From Chryseobacterium sp. JV274 (lineage in GTDB: Bacteria; Bacteroidota; Bacteroidia; Flavobacteriales; Weeksellaceae): 64,000 bases of DNA. Position 1 is the first letter of the stretch; each line of letters opens with the position of its first letter. Position numbers and translations under genes: made by a program. The notes under the pieces are model-generated. The model saw only the letters and a list, made by a program, of their open reading frames with translations. It was not told the DNA's origin and searched no databases. Location: assembly GCF_903969135.1 (NCBI RefSeq), contig NZ_LR824569.1, forward strand, positions 3,059,001 to 3,123,000. Reading direction: 5' to 3'. Below are positions 31,362 to 39,168 of this stretch, in pieces.

Positions 31362-33956
31362 ATGGCAAAAGCAGCGAAGAAAGAAACTCCGTTAATGACG
31401 CAGTACAATACCATCAAGGGTAAATATCCTGATGCGCTATTATTATTCAGGGTTGGGGATTTTTATGAAACTTTTGGGCAGGATGCTGTCAGAACTTCTC
31501 AGATTCTGGGAATTGTCCTTACCAAAAGAGCCAATGGCGATGGGCATATAGAGCTGGCCGGATTTCCGCATCACTCTGTAGATTCTTATCTTCCAAAATT
31601 GGTAAGAGCAGGGATGAGGGTGGCGATCTGCGATCAGCTGGAAGATCCTAAAATGGTGAAAGGGATTGTAAAAAGAGGGGTAACTGAATTGGTTACACCC
31701 GGTGTTACCTTCAATGATCAGGTTTTAAATTCAAAAAAGAATAATTTCCTGCTTTCTCTACACAAAGAAAAAGAGAAATATGGAATTGCTTTAGTGGATA
31801 TTTCTACAGGAGAATTTCTGGTAAGTGAAGGAAACCTGGAAAAGCTGCTTCATATTGTCAATACTTTTGACCCAAGTGAGATTATTTACCAGAGAAGTGT
31901 ACAGATTCCGGAGCAGATTAAGAATAAAAGTGCCTTTAAACTGGAAGACTGGGCGTTCCAATATAATTTTGCCTACGAGAAATTAACGAATCATTTTAAA
32001 ACCAATTCTTTAAAAGGGTTTGGAGTAGAAAACCTTCCACTGGCTATTACTGCAGCAGGAGCTATTTTTGCCTATCTGGTAGAAGATACCCACCACAATC
32101 TGCTGGCCCATATTACAAAACTTCAGATCATTCCACAGGAAGATTATCTGATGATGGATAATTTTACCCTGAGAAACCTTGAAATTGTTTATCCCAGTAA
32201 TCCACAGGGAAAATCGCTGCTGGATATCATTGATAAAACCTCTACTCCGATGGGAGGAAGGCTTTTGAGAAGAAGAATCATTCTTCCTTTAAAATCAGTG
32301 GATGAGATTATGAGAAGGCTTTCTCTGATTGATTTCTTAAACGAAAATGATCATCTGAAATATGAAATCTGCCAGCTTCTGAGATCGATTTCTGACTTAG
32401 ACCGATTGATGGGAAAACTGGCTGCAGAGAAAATTTCACCTAAAGAATTGGGATATCTTCGCCAAAGTTTAATTAATATCCATAAAATCAAAGCATTACT
32501 GCATCCTCATGCGGATGTGCTGGCGTGGCTGGAACCTTTGTTTGATCTTGAAGAATTGATTAAGTTCCTGCAGAATCATCTTAATGAAGAACTTCCGGTA
32601 AGTATTGCCAAAGGAAATATCATTAAAGAAGGGGTTTCTGAAGAGCTTGACAGATTGAGAAATCTACAGAATAAAGGACGCGGATTCCTGGACGAAATGT
32701 GCCAGAGAGAAATTGAGAGAACAGGTATCACAAGCCTTAAAATTGATTTTAATAATGTTTTCGGATACTATATTGAAGTTCGAAATACTCATAAAGATAA
32801 AGTTCCGGATGATTGGGTAAGAAAGCAGACCCTGGTGAATGCTGAAAGATACATTACCGAAGAATTAAAGGAATACGAAAGCCAGATCCTGGGTGCCGAA
32901 GAAAAAATAGGGGTTCTGGAAACTTCACTGTACAGAAATTTATGTGCAGAAACAATGGTTTATATTGATCAGATCCAGGGGAACTCCAATATTATTGCAC
33001 AGCTTGATGTGGCTGCCGGACTATCTGAACTGGCTGTTTCTGAGAGCTATACTAAGCCTGTTTTAAATGATGGCTATGCTATCGATTTAAAAGAAGCCAG
33101 ACACCCGATCATTGAGAATGCACTTCCTCTGGGTGAAAAGTATATTCCGAATGATATCTTTCTGGATAAAGATTCCCAGCAGATTATCATGGTGACAGGA
33201 CCGAACATGGCCGGTAAATCTGCAATTCTGCGCCAGACGGCAATTGTTTGTCTTTTGGCTCAGATTGGAAGTTTTGTGCCTGCAAAACATGCTGAAATAG
33301 GAATGCTGGATAAGATTTTCACAAGGGTAGGAGCTACAGACAATATCTCTGCAGGTGAATCAACTTTCATGGTAGAAATGAATGAAGCCGCCAATATTCT
33401 GAACAATATTTCAGAGCGAAGCCTGATTTTGCTTGATGAAATCGGTCGTGGAACTTCCACTTATGACGGGGTTTCTATTGCATGGGCGATTGCTGAATAC
33501 CTTCATCAGCATCCAACGCAATCCAAGACTTTATTTGCCACGCACTATCATGAGCTGAATGAAATGACAGTCAATTTCGAAAGAGTGAAAAACTTTCACG
33601 TTTCTATTCAGGAAAATAAAGGAAACATCATTTTCCTGAGAAAACTGATTCCTGGTGGAAGTGAACACAGTTTCGGTATCCATGTGGCAAAACTGGCCGG
33701 AATGCCTGCCAAAGTGGTCAACAGAGCCAATGAAATTCTTAAAACACTTGAGGCGAGCAGAACTCAGGGAGGAGGAGGTACTTCTGAAAGTATCAAAAGA
33801 GTGACTGAGGAAAATATGCAGCTTTCCTTCTTCCAGCTGGATGATCCTGTTCTGGAAAATATCCGTGAGGAACTTACAAAAATAGATATCAATACATTGA
33901 CACCTATTGAAGCTTTAATGAAGCTGAATGCGATAAAAAAAATGATTGGAGGTTAA
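31362..33956 (+). CDS. mutS: DNA mismatch repair protein MutS
   Basis: 864 residues. The mismatch-binding motif FRVGDFYETFGQDA (Phe in the F-x-E motif) lies near residue 35, and the ABC-type ATPase has Walker A GPNMAGKS near 613-620, followed by DNISAGESTFMVEMNEAA, LILLDEIGRGTSTYDG and TLFATHYHEL. It recognises base mismatches as a dimer and recruits MutL. Length and order of domains fit MutS1, not MutS2. The stop codon lies within the loop of a bidirectional terminator shared with the peptide genes. Confidence 0.97.
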   Translation: MAKAAKKETPLMTQYNTIKGKYPDALLLFRVGDFYETFGQDAVRTSQILGIVLTKRANGDGHIELAGFPHHSVDSYLPKLVRAGMRVAICDQLEDPKMVKGIVKRGVTELVTPGVTFNDQVLNSKKNNFLLSLHKEKEKYGIALVDISTGEFLVSEGNLEKLLHIVNTFDPSEIIYQRSVQIPEQIKNKSAFKLEDWAFQYNFAYEKLTNHFKTNSLKGFGVENLPLAITAAGAIFAYLVEDTHHNLLAHITKLQIIPQEDYLMMDNFTLRNLEIVYPSNPQGKSLLDIIDKTSTPMGGRLLRRRIILPLKSVDEIMRRLSLIDFLNENDHLKYEICQLLRSISDLDRLMGKLAAEKISPKELGYLRQSLINIHKIKALLHPHADVLAWLEPLFDLEELIKFLQNHLNEELPVSIAKGNIIKEGVSEELDRLRNLQNKGRGFLDEMCQREIERTGITSLKIDFNNVFGYYIEVRNTHKDKVPDDWVRKQTLVNAERYITEELKEYESQILGAEEKIGVLETSLYRNLCAETMVYIDQIQGNSNIIAQLDVAAGLSELAVSESYTKPVLNDGYAIDLKEARHPIIENALPLGEKYIPNDIFLDKDSQQIIMVTGPNMAGKSAILRQTAIVCLLAQIGSFVPAKHAEIGMLDKIFTRVGATDNISAGESTFMVEMNEAANILNNISERSLILLDEIGRGTSTYDGVSIAWAIAEYLHQHPTQSKTLFATHYHELNEMTVNFERVKNFHVSIQENKGNIIFLRKLIPGGSEHSFGIHVAKLAGMPAKVVNRANEILKTLEASRTQGGGGTSESIKRVTEENMQLSFFQLDDPVLENIREELTKIDINTLTPIEALMKLNAIKKMIGG

Positions 33957-33972
33957 TCCAATCATTTTTTTT
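33935..33972. terminator. Bidirectional terminator with the mutS stop codon in its loop
   Basis: AAAAAAAATGATTGG (33935-33949) pairs with CCAATCATTTTTTTT (33958-33972). The 8-base loop AGGTTAAT includes the mutS TAA. It ends both mutS and the last peptide gene. Confidence 0.88.
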
Positions 33973-33996
33973 AATGATGTTAAAGTTTAGTTTTAA

Positions 33997-34152
33997 TTAG
34001 CAGCAATAGCCGTCTTTACCCCTCGGTCCGATAATAAGGAAATGGCTTACTCCTCTTAGTTTACATAGACCTTCTGCACATGCAGCTGCACCTCCGTTGA
34101 TTTCTTTGAGCTCAGCTTTGGTGAGCCTTCTTTTAAGGTTTGAATTTTTCAT
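33997..34152 (-). CDS. Double-glycine leader peptide A, cysteine-rich (bacteriocin-like)
   Basis: 51 residues, found by translating the minus strand directly. The leader MKNSNLKRRLTKAELKEINGG ends at a Gly-Gly site like those cut by C39 peptidases during export. The 30-residue core AAACAEGLCKLRG continues to a C-terminal GKDGYCC; it has four cysteines at 25, 30, 50 and 51, enough for two disulfides or other cross-links. It is the second gene of a pair with peptide B, whose stop is 30 bases upstream. No modifying enzyme or transporter is close. A signal, bacteriocin or ribosomally made modified peptide are all possible. Confidence 0.8.
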   Translation of the reverse strand: MKNSNLKRRLTKAELKEINGGAAACAEGLCKLRGVSHFLIIGPRGKDGYCC

Positions 34153-34182
34153 ATCCGCCTTGTTTAAATATTATCAACCTGG

Positions 34183-34350
34183 TTAACAGCAAAATCCATC
34201 CTGCATGCCAGGCACTCCTGAGCGTTCTTCTCCGGTGTGAGGATCTGTGCAGCTTATTACTCTTGGGCAGATGGGTCTGTTGGCTCCGCCACTGATTTCT
34301 TTAAGCTCATTTTTACTAAGCTTTCTTTTTTGATTTTTTGAATTTTTCAT
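34183..34350 (-). CDS. Double-glycine leader peptide B, cysteine-rich (bacteriocin-like)
   Basis: 55 residues on the minus strand. The leader is MKNSKNQKRKLSKNELKEISGG, nearly the same as in its three neighbours, followed by a 33-residue core ANRPICPRVISC ... MQDGFCC. Cysteines fall at 28, 34, 54 and 55, the same 2+2 plan as peptide A. It is first in a unit with peptide A and has a promoter with full TTG and near-consensus -7 elements 23 bases upstream. Core sequence differs strongly from the others except at the G-x-C-C end, which suggests paralogues under divergence. Confidence 0.82.
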   Translation of the reverse strand: MKNSKNQKRKLSKNELKEISGGANRPICPRVISCTDPHTGEERSGVPGMQDGFCC

Positions 34351-34372
34351 AATAATTTGAATTTGGTGAAAG

Positions 34373-34402
34373 CTAATTTACAAGTTATTTTATTATGTTC
34401 AA
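34373..34402 (-). promoter_or_regulatory. Promoter for peptides B and A
   Basis: On the minus strand TTG (34400-34402) is followed after exactly 19 bases by TAAATTAG (34373-34380), one mismatch from TAnnTTTG. Confidence 0.5.
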
Positions 34403-34452
34403 AATATTGTAAGTCAAATTGTTAACTTTTTTTGACGCAAATGTCATTTCAT

Positions 34453-34486
34453 AAAAAAGATTGAGGAAACCCCTCAATCTTTTTTA
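34453..34486 (-). terminator. Terminator after peptides D and C
   Basis: A 14-bp perfect stem (AAAAAAGATTGAGG / CCTCAATCTTTTTT) with a 5-base loop between the two peptide-gene pairs. Confidence 0.85.
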
Positions 34487-34506
34487 TTTAACAAAGTTTT
34501 TTGCTA

Positions 34507-34662
34507 TTAACAGCATCTTCCTTTGGTGTCACATGAGCCTATAGTCATTTCACCGTCAATATTGCAGAAACAAGTTCCCGGGCAAAGGGGGCCGCTACCT
34601 CCATTGATTTGTTTCAATTCACTTTTTGTCAATTTTCTTTTTTGAATGTTTGATTTTTTCAT
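34507..34662 (-). CDS. Double-glycine leader peptide C, six-cysteine core
   Basis: 51 residues from MKKSNIQKRKLTKSELKQINGG; the core of 29 residues (SGPLCPGTCFCNIDGEM, then a GSCDTKGRCC end) has six cysteines, two more than its neighbours. A frame extending 16 codons upstream reaches 34710 but lacks sense as a leader, so the internal ATG that matches the other three leaders is chosen. Co-transcribed behind peptide D, with 41 bases between; a strong terminator follows 21 bases after its stop. Confidence 0.82.
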   Translation of the reverse strand: MKKSNIQKRKLTKSELKQINGGSGPLCPGTCFCNIDGEMTIGSCDTKGRCC

Positions 34663-34703
34663 GATAATTTTAGTTTTGATTTGATTTCTTGAAATTTTTT
34701 TGA

Positions 34704-34865
34704 TTAGCAACAGAATCCGTCTTTTCCTACAAGACCCGGAACCATTTCTCCCGAATCAGGATGTGTACAGAACCCTCGAAGGCATCTTGGAGGAAGTGCT
34801 CCACCATTAATTTCTTTTAGTTCGCTTTTGGAAAGCTTTCTCTTTTGAGTTTTTGATTTTTTCAT
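34704..34865 (-). CDS. Double-glycine leader peptide D, cysteine-rich (bacteriocin-like)
   Basis: 53 residues: leader MKKSKTQKRKLSKSELKEINGG and a core that starts ALPPRCLRGFCTHPDSGE and ends VGKDGFCC. Cysteines lie at 28, 33, 52 and 53. It is the promoter-proximal gene of the D-C pair. Leader identity among all four is high while cores vary, the pattern expected if one protease or exporter recognises the leader. Confidence 0.82.
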   Translation of the reverse strand: MKKSKTQKRKLSKSELKEINGGALPPRCLRGFCTHPDSGEMVPGLVGKDGFCC

Positions 34866-34889
34866 GGTAATTTAGTTTTTGATTCTACT

Positions 34890-34897
34890 CAAATATA
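34890..34897 (-). promoter_or_regulatory. -7 promoter element for peptides D and C
   Basis: The minus strand reads TATATTTG, a perfect TAnnTTTG match, 24 bases upstream of the peptide D start. No TTG at the right distance. Confidence 0.45.
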
Positions 34898-34956
34898 CAA
34901 AATCATCTGTATAATTCTATAGCTTGTGAAAAAAATTAACACCTCTGTGTCTAAAA

Positions 34957-34982
34957 ATAAAAAAGAGCGCCTTAAGCGCTCT
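34957..34982 (-). terminator. Terminator after the 34988-35818 lipoprotein gene
   Basis: AGAGCGC / GCGCTCT stem with a 5-base loop and T-rich tail on the minus strand (CTCTTTTTTATTTTT). Confidence 0.75.
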
Positions 34983-34987
34983 GTGTT

Positions 34988-35818
34988 TTATAAATGATTG
35001 TATTCGTAAGTATTAACATCCGTGGAACCTGAAGGTGTATTCCCTGTTTTCTCGTAATAGCTTCGAATTTCTTTTGTAGGGTAACCACTGGCATTGTATT
35101 CAAAATTGGATTTGAAGATTGTCCATTCCGTTCCGGTTCCATTATTGTAACTGACGATGTGATTGTAGCTTAATGTATTGTGAGCAGATCCGCTTTCATC
35201 TTCATTATCAATGATTTTTAGGTATCCGGTAATATTTTTTAAAGGAGCATTTTTGGTATCATATACCACTGTTTTTAAGGTAGAAGTTGCTGTTTCAGTA
35301 GTGTTATTTTGAGTTCTTGAAAGAGTACCAGTCCAGCTGCTCATCGATCCATCAGCATTCAGTACAGCATTTCTTGTTTCAGATCTTGTTGATCCTGAAG
35401 TAGACGCAGTGTATACTATTTTCACATTGTTATTCGCTTGATAAGTATAGTTGGATTCTGAGTTCCATGATCCACCGAAATCAATCCCGTTAATTGTTTT
35501 TTTTGATAATCTGCCATTTCCGTCGTAGGTAAATTTCGTAGTAAGAGAGGTATTTGAACCATTGACTACAGACTGGGAAATAAGATCACCTGCATAGATA
35601 AATGTAGTTACACTTCCTTCAGTAAGATTTTTGATCTGAGAAATTTTTGAACCGTTATACGTAAACGTTAAAACATCTCCGTCCATCGTCATTTTTGTTA
35701 CCAAAACCGGACTGTTATCATTGTTATTTCCGTTGTTGTTAGGTGAATCATTATCGTCGTTGCTGCTAGAGCATGATGCCAACAAGAAAATTGGCAGAAG
35801 CAAATAAGTTTTTTTCAT
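34988..35818 (-). CDS. Lipoprotein with YD-like repeat stretches
   Basis: 276 residues. The signal LLLPIFLLASC marks a lipoprotein; a low-complexity region rich in N, D and S (residues 17-37) tethers the domain. The body has repeats such as LTFTYNGSKISQIKN, TKFTYDGNGRLSKKT and FEYNASGYPTKEI, which recall the YD/RHS-type beta repeats common in Bacteroidota surface lipoproteins. No toxin domain or protease is attached. It lies upstream of the peptide genes on the same strand but ends in its own terminator. Function unknown. Confidence 0.75.
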   Translation of the reverse strand: MKKTYLLLPIFLLASCSSSNDDNDSPNNNGNNNDNSPVLVTKMTMDGDVLTFTYNGSKISQIKNLTEGSVTTFIYAGDLISQSVVNGSNTSLTTKFTYDGNGRLSKKTINGIDFGGSWNSESNYTYQANNNVKIVYTASTSGSTRSETRNAVLNADGSMSSWTGTLSRTQNNTTETATSTLKTVVYDTKNAPLKNITGYLKIIDNEDESGSAHNTLSYNHIVSYNNGTGTEWTIFKSNFEYNASGYPTKEIRSYYEKTGNTPSGSTDVNTYEYNHL

Positions 35819-35957
35819 GGTTTTAAGTTTAAGGCTGTAAAAGTATTAAAAAAATGTATCCATGATAAAAATAAATTGTTCATTTGTAAATAATTTATGA
35901 AATAGGTGAATTTTATTTTTATATATCGTTGAATTTTAGTGTTTTATGGTTTTTAAT

Positions 35958-36446
35958 ATGAAGAATTTAATAAAGATATTAGCTATATTTATATTTTGTA
36001 CGGTTTTTAAAGCCCAGCAGACTGAAGTTTCTGTGATAAAATATGAAGATCTGGAAAAGCGGATTCAGCAGGAAAAAAACAAATTATTGGTTGTCAATTT
36101 CTGGTCAACAACCTGTGGGCCATGCGTAAAAGAGCTTCCTCACTTTATGGAAGTGAATGTTGAGTTTGCTGATAATCAGAAATTTAAAATGATTTTGGTT
36201 TCACTGGACAGGCTTGCAGATAAAGAAAGAGTATTGAAATTTATTAAAAATAAAAATCTTACTGCTGAGGTTCTCTTGCTGGATGATATCAAAAGAATGA
36301 ATACCTGGATCCCCAAGTTTGAAAAAGACTGGGATGGGAATATTCCTGTAACGCTGTTCTATAAAAATGGAGTGAAAGTTCATTTCAATGACGGTGAAAT
36401 GAGCAAAGAAGACCTTGGGAAAACAATTAAAGAAAATCTACAATAA
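35958..36446 (+). CDS. TlpA-like periplasmic thioredoxin
   Basis: 162 residues. The signal peptide (IKILAIFIFCTVFKAQ) is followed by a thioredoxin fold with active site WSTTCGPC at about residue 50; the cis-proline is in NIPVTLFYKNG. The class is that of the TlpA/ResA-type disulfide reductases that work in the periplasm. The ATG at 35958 is preferred to the one four codons upstream, as it starts the signal peptide. It is followed by a second thioredoxin-like gene 10 bases later, evidently an operon. Confidence 0.88.
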   Translation: MKNLIKILAIFIFCTVFKAQQTEVSVIKYEDLEKRIQQEKNKLLVVNFWSTTCGPCVKELPHFMEVNVEFADNQKFKMILVSLDRLADKERVLKFIKNKNLTAEVLLLDDIKRMNTWIPKFEKDWDGNIPVTLFYKNGVKVHFNDGEMSKEDLGKTIKENLQ

Positions 36447-36456
36447 ATAATCAATT

Positions 36457-37110
36457 ATGAAAAACCTGAAAATTTTAATGACCGCATTCATCGTTGGGCT
36501 TGGATTACTGAGCTTTACAACGACAGATCATGATAAAAACAAAATTCAGAAAGAGAATATTTCTTCAAAAGGCTATGAAGTAGGAGATGAAGCTGCTGAT
36601 TTTAAGCTTAAAAATATTGATGGCAAAATGGTTTCTTTAAGCGATTTTAAGAGTGCAAAAGGATTCATTGTTGTATTTACATGCAATCACTGCCCATACG
36701 CCAAGAAATATGAAGACAGAATTATTGAGCTGGATAAAAAATATAAAGCTCAGGGTTACCCGGTAATCGCGATTAATCCTAACGATCCTAATGTACAGCC
36801 TGAAGACGGCTTCCAGCAGATGATTGAAAGAGCAAAGCAAAAAAGTTTTACTTTCCCATACCTAGTAGATGAAGGGCAGAAAATTTATCCACAGTACGGA
36901 GCGACAAAGACTCCTCATGTTTTTGTACTGAAGAAAGAAAACGGAAAGAATATCGTGAAATATATTGGTGCTATCGACAATAATTATGATAACCCGAATG
37001 ATGTATCCGAATATTATGCTCAGGATGCCGTAAATGCTCTGATAAAAGGAGAGCCGGTAAAAATGACTAAAACGGTAGCTATCGGATGTACAATTAAAAT
37101 AAAGAAATAA
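36457..37110 (+). CDS. Secreted thioredoxin-like protein (AhpC/TSA-type fold)
   Basis: 217 residues with a signal peptide (MTAFIVGLGLLSFTTTD). The fold is of the AhpC/TSA-Redoxin class: GYEVGDEAADFKLKNIDGKMVSLSDFK opens it, and the redox motif is TCNHCPYAKKYEDRI, a C-x2-C with a shape seen in a group of periplasmic thioredoxin-family proteins of uncertain role. A cis-Pro loop (KTPHVFVLKKE) is present. A pair of terminal cysteines is lacking apart from IGCTIKIKK. Together with TlpA it may keep periplasmic thiols reduced. Confidence 0.85.
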   Translation: MKNLKILMTAFIVGLGLLSFTTTDHDKNKIQKENISSKGYEVGDEAADFKLKNIDGKMVSLSDFKSAKGFIVVFTCNHCPYAKKYEDRIIELDKKYKAQGYPVIAINPNDPNVQPEDGFQQMIERAKQKSFTFPYLVDEGQKIYPQYGATKTPHVFVLKKENGKNIVKYIGAIDNNYDNPNDVSEYYAQDAVNALIKGEPVKMTKTVAIGCTIKIKK

Positions 37111-37131
37111 TATATTTGCTCACATAAAAAT

Positions 37132-37162
37132 AAAATCGGTGTTCCTTGAATACCGATTTTTT
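37132..37162 (+). terminator. Terminator after the thioredoxin pair
   Basis: AAAATCGGT (37132-37140) pairs with ACCGATTTT (37152-37160) followed by T's. It excludes the ATG at 37146, inside the hairpin, as a start of the next gene. Confidence 0.75.
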
Positions 37163-37181
37163 ATGCCTAATCCCTTTTGAA

Positions 37182-37583
37182 ATGAAATTACAATTCAGCC
37201 TTAAATATCTCCTTCTGACCCTATTTATTTTTCTTGTAGAAGTATTGATTGCCACTAAACTGAGCGGTATTTTCTTCGTAAGAGCTTATCTCGGGGATGT
37301 TATTGTGGTGATGCTTCTTTATACTTTCGTAAAGAGTTTTGTAAAAGTAAATGATGAGAAACTGATTCTGAGGATCCTTATTTTTTCATTTTTGATAGAA
37401 TTTGCACAGTATTTCCATATTGCAGAAAAATTAGGCTTCCGTTCTGGAAGCCTGATGTATATTGTTATTGGAAATTCTTTTTCATGGATTGATAACCTTT
37501 GCTATGCCATAGGCTGTCTACTGCTCTATATTTTCGTAAGAATAACAAAAAGTGAAGGCGTAACCTCAACCTCTAATTCCTAA
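37182..37583 (+). CDS. DUF2809 membrane protein
   Basis: 133 residues with four membrane helices (LLLTLFIFLVEVLIA, LGDVIVVMLLYTFVK, ILRILIFSFLIEFAQYF and LCYAIGCLLLYIFVR) and the DUF2809 signature LGDVIVVMLLY and EFAQYF. Function unknown. The start at 37182 (MKLQFSLKYL) is taken because the upstream ATG lies in a terminator hairpin. The last nine residues (GVTSTSNS) are encoded in a pyrimidine-rich intergenic repeat, so the natural C-terminus may have been extended by repeat insertion. Confidence 0.8.
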   Translation: MKLQFSLKYLLLTLFIFLVEVLIATKLSGIFFVRAYLGDVIVVMLLYTFVKSFVKVNDEKLILRILIFSFLIEFAQYFHIAEKLGFRSGSLMYIVIGNSFSWIDNLCYAIGCLLLYIFVRITKSEGVTSTSNS

Positions 37584-37618
37584 TCCCTGCAACCTAACCC
37601 CTATTACCTACCTCCCAA
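37562..37618. repeat. Pyrimidine-rich AACCTNNAACCT-type repeat
   Basis: A tract of AACCTCAACCTCT, CCTAATCCCTGC, AACCTAACCCC and TACCTACCTCCC without purine runs. It spans the 3' end of the DUF2809 gene and the stop codon of the convergent YARHG gene. Confidence 0.6.
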
Positions 37619-38528
37619 AACTGTCATATTTATCCTCTGCATATTTGGTAAAACGGTTCAATAAAGCCACATTTTCCTTTTCCATTGGAGAAAGATCATT
37701 GTCTACATTGCTGGAAACCGGGATGTACCAGTCTGTTTGTTCGAAGAAATTTCTGTAGGTTTCTTTTTTGAAAGAGTAACCATGTCTTGCAAATACGGAA
37801 TTTTTGATGATCTCAAGATCAAGTTTTCTTAAGTTTTTAAGATCTTTTTCTGTCAGTTTCTGCTTGGAGGCATTTAGTTTGAATATTGCTTCTGAAGCGA
37901 TACGGTTCTTAGACGTTTTATAGCTTTCTGTCTTTCCGGTTTCTTCATCTTTGTACTTTTCTGTAAATTCTTTGGGATTGGACCAGTCTACCAGATCAGA
38001 ATCCTTATCAAGCATAAAGTTGGGATTATAAACAAACTCTTTTTTAGTGAGCTTAAGTGTTTTTGAAGGCGCTTTAACTGTTGTTTTATCGAAGGCATTC
38101 CATTTTCCGGTTAAGCTGTCACCTTTTAGTTTTACTTCAAACCTTCCGTCTGTTTTGTCATTTCCCGGTTCATCCAGGACAAAAGAGGTAGATGTTTCAT
38201 TGAAAACACCTCTGAACGGGCGTTGGTTGCCATTTACAATACTTTGTCCGTAAACGCTGTCCTTTGTAATTCTGTTGATCTTTAAAGAAATTCTTTTATA
38301 ATTGTTGACATCATATTCCGAACCATCTGTCTCGTCAACTACCTTTTCCATTCCGGCAAATTCACCTGTGTAAATTCCGTAATATTCTTGATGAACTTCA
38401 GGTACTACGACAGAGTCCTTTTTGGCGGTCAGAGAATCTTTCCCCGATTCATTGGTATTTCCCTCTTTTTTACAGCTTGCCAAAGAAACTGCCAGTAAAG
38501 AAATAAGAGTGTAATTTACAATTTTCAT
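37608..38528 (-). CDS. YARHG-domain lipoprotein
   Basis: 306 residues. The lipobox is SLASCKK at residue 19. The C-terminal 70 residues form a YARHG domain (NLRKLDLEIIKNSVFARHGYSFKK, then FFEQTDWYIP and LSPMEKENVALLNRF), an extracytoplasmic module of unknown ligand, thought to bind cell wall or peptide. A central beta-rich region (residues 45-160) may be another sensor. The start overlaps the stop of the DUF2306 gene by four bases (ATGA), which indicates translational coupling. Confidence 0.85.
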   Translation of the reverse strand: MKIVNYTLISLLAVSLASCKKEGNTNESGKDSLTAKKDSVVVPEVHQEYYGIYTGEFAGMEKVVDETDGSEYDVNNYKRISLKINRITKDSVYGQSIVNGNQRPFRGVFNETSTSFVLDEPGNDKTDGRFEVKLKGDSLTGKWNAFDKTTVKAPSKTLKLTKKEFVYNPNFMLDKDSDLVDWSNPKEFTEKYKDEETGKTESYKTSKNRIASEAIFKLNASKQKLTEKDLKNLRKLDLEIIKNSVFARHGYSFKKETYRNFFEQTDWYIPVSSNVDNDLSPMEKENVALLNRFTKYAEDKYDSFGR

Positions 38529-39163
38529 ATATGTTTTTTTGTGATTAAATATTCAATAATAAGGATATTGGGAATCCAGCCCAACCAGGCAATGATCTGA
38601 TAGACATCCATTGGATTGGGATGAAATAAATATACAATAATTACTTTCCACATTCTCAGAGTAATGGCAGATAATGTAAAAGCAAAACTCCGCCACATCC
38701 ATTGCTTGTGCTCTTTGAACCTTTTCTGTCTTGCCAGTTGATATGCTTTATATGTTGAAAACCACCATGAAAAGCCCAAAATAACAAAAGAAACCTTTGA
38801 TAAAAGCCCTCCGTTTGCAAAGAGTCCCATATAGATTCCAGAAGGGGCAGCGAAAATCAGAATGAGAAAAATATACATTTTTCCCATATTCCGATGAAAG
38901 TTTTTTAATCCAAAATTCAGTCTGAGAATAGCCAGAAATCCTGAAAGAAGGACAAAAATGCTTGTATAAACGTGAGTATAAAAAAATGTAAGATATTCAG
39001 GTCTGTCTATAACTTCCGTCTGTTTGATCATCAGAAAACTGACTTCAGGATTAAAAGGAATGTATTCTAAGGTGATCTTCAGCATCAGCCAAAAGAAATA
39101 CCCGAATCCTATGATGAGAAGGATTTTAAAGAAGGAATTACTATTTCTTTTAGCAGAGAGCAT
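38525..39163 (-). CDS. DUF2306 membrane protein
   Basis: 212 residues with about six membrane helices. The family signature is HVYTSIFVLLSGFLAILR, GKMYIFLILIFAAPSGIYMG and FKEHKQWMWRSFAFTLSAITLR, in which histidines lie in the membrane and may bind heme or metal. No function is known. It is first in a coupled pair with the YARHG lipoprotein and is preceded, on the same strand, by the small TonB-domain proteins after a 5-base gap, so all four genes may be a unit. Confidence 0.85.
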   Translation of the reverse strand: MLSAKRNSNSFFKILLIIGFGYFFWLMLKITLEYIPFNPEVSFLMIKQTEVIDRPEYLTFFYTHVYTSIFVLLSGFLAILRLNFGLKNFHRNMGKMYIFLILIFAAPSGIYMGLFANGGLLSKVSFVILGFSWWFSTYKAYQLARQKRFKEHKQWMWRSFAFTLSAITLRMWKVIIVYLFHPNPMDVYQIIAWLGWIPNILIIEYLITKKHI

Positions 39164-39168
39164 TTTAA

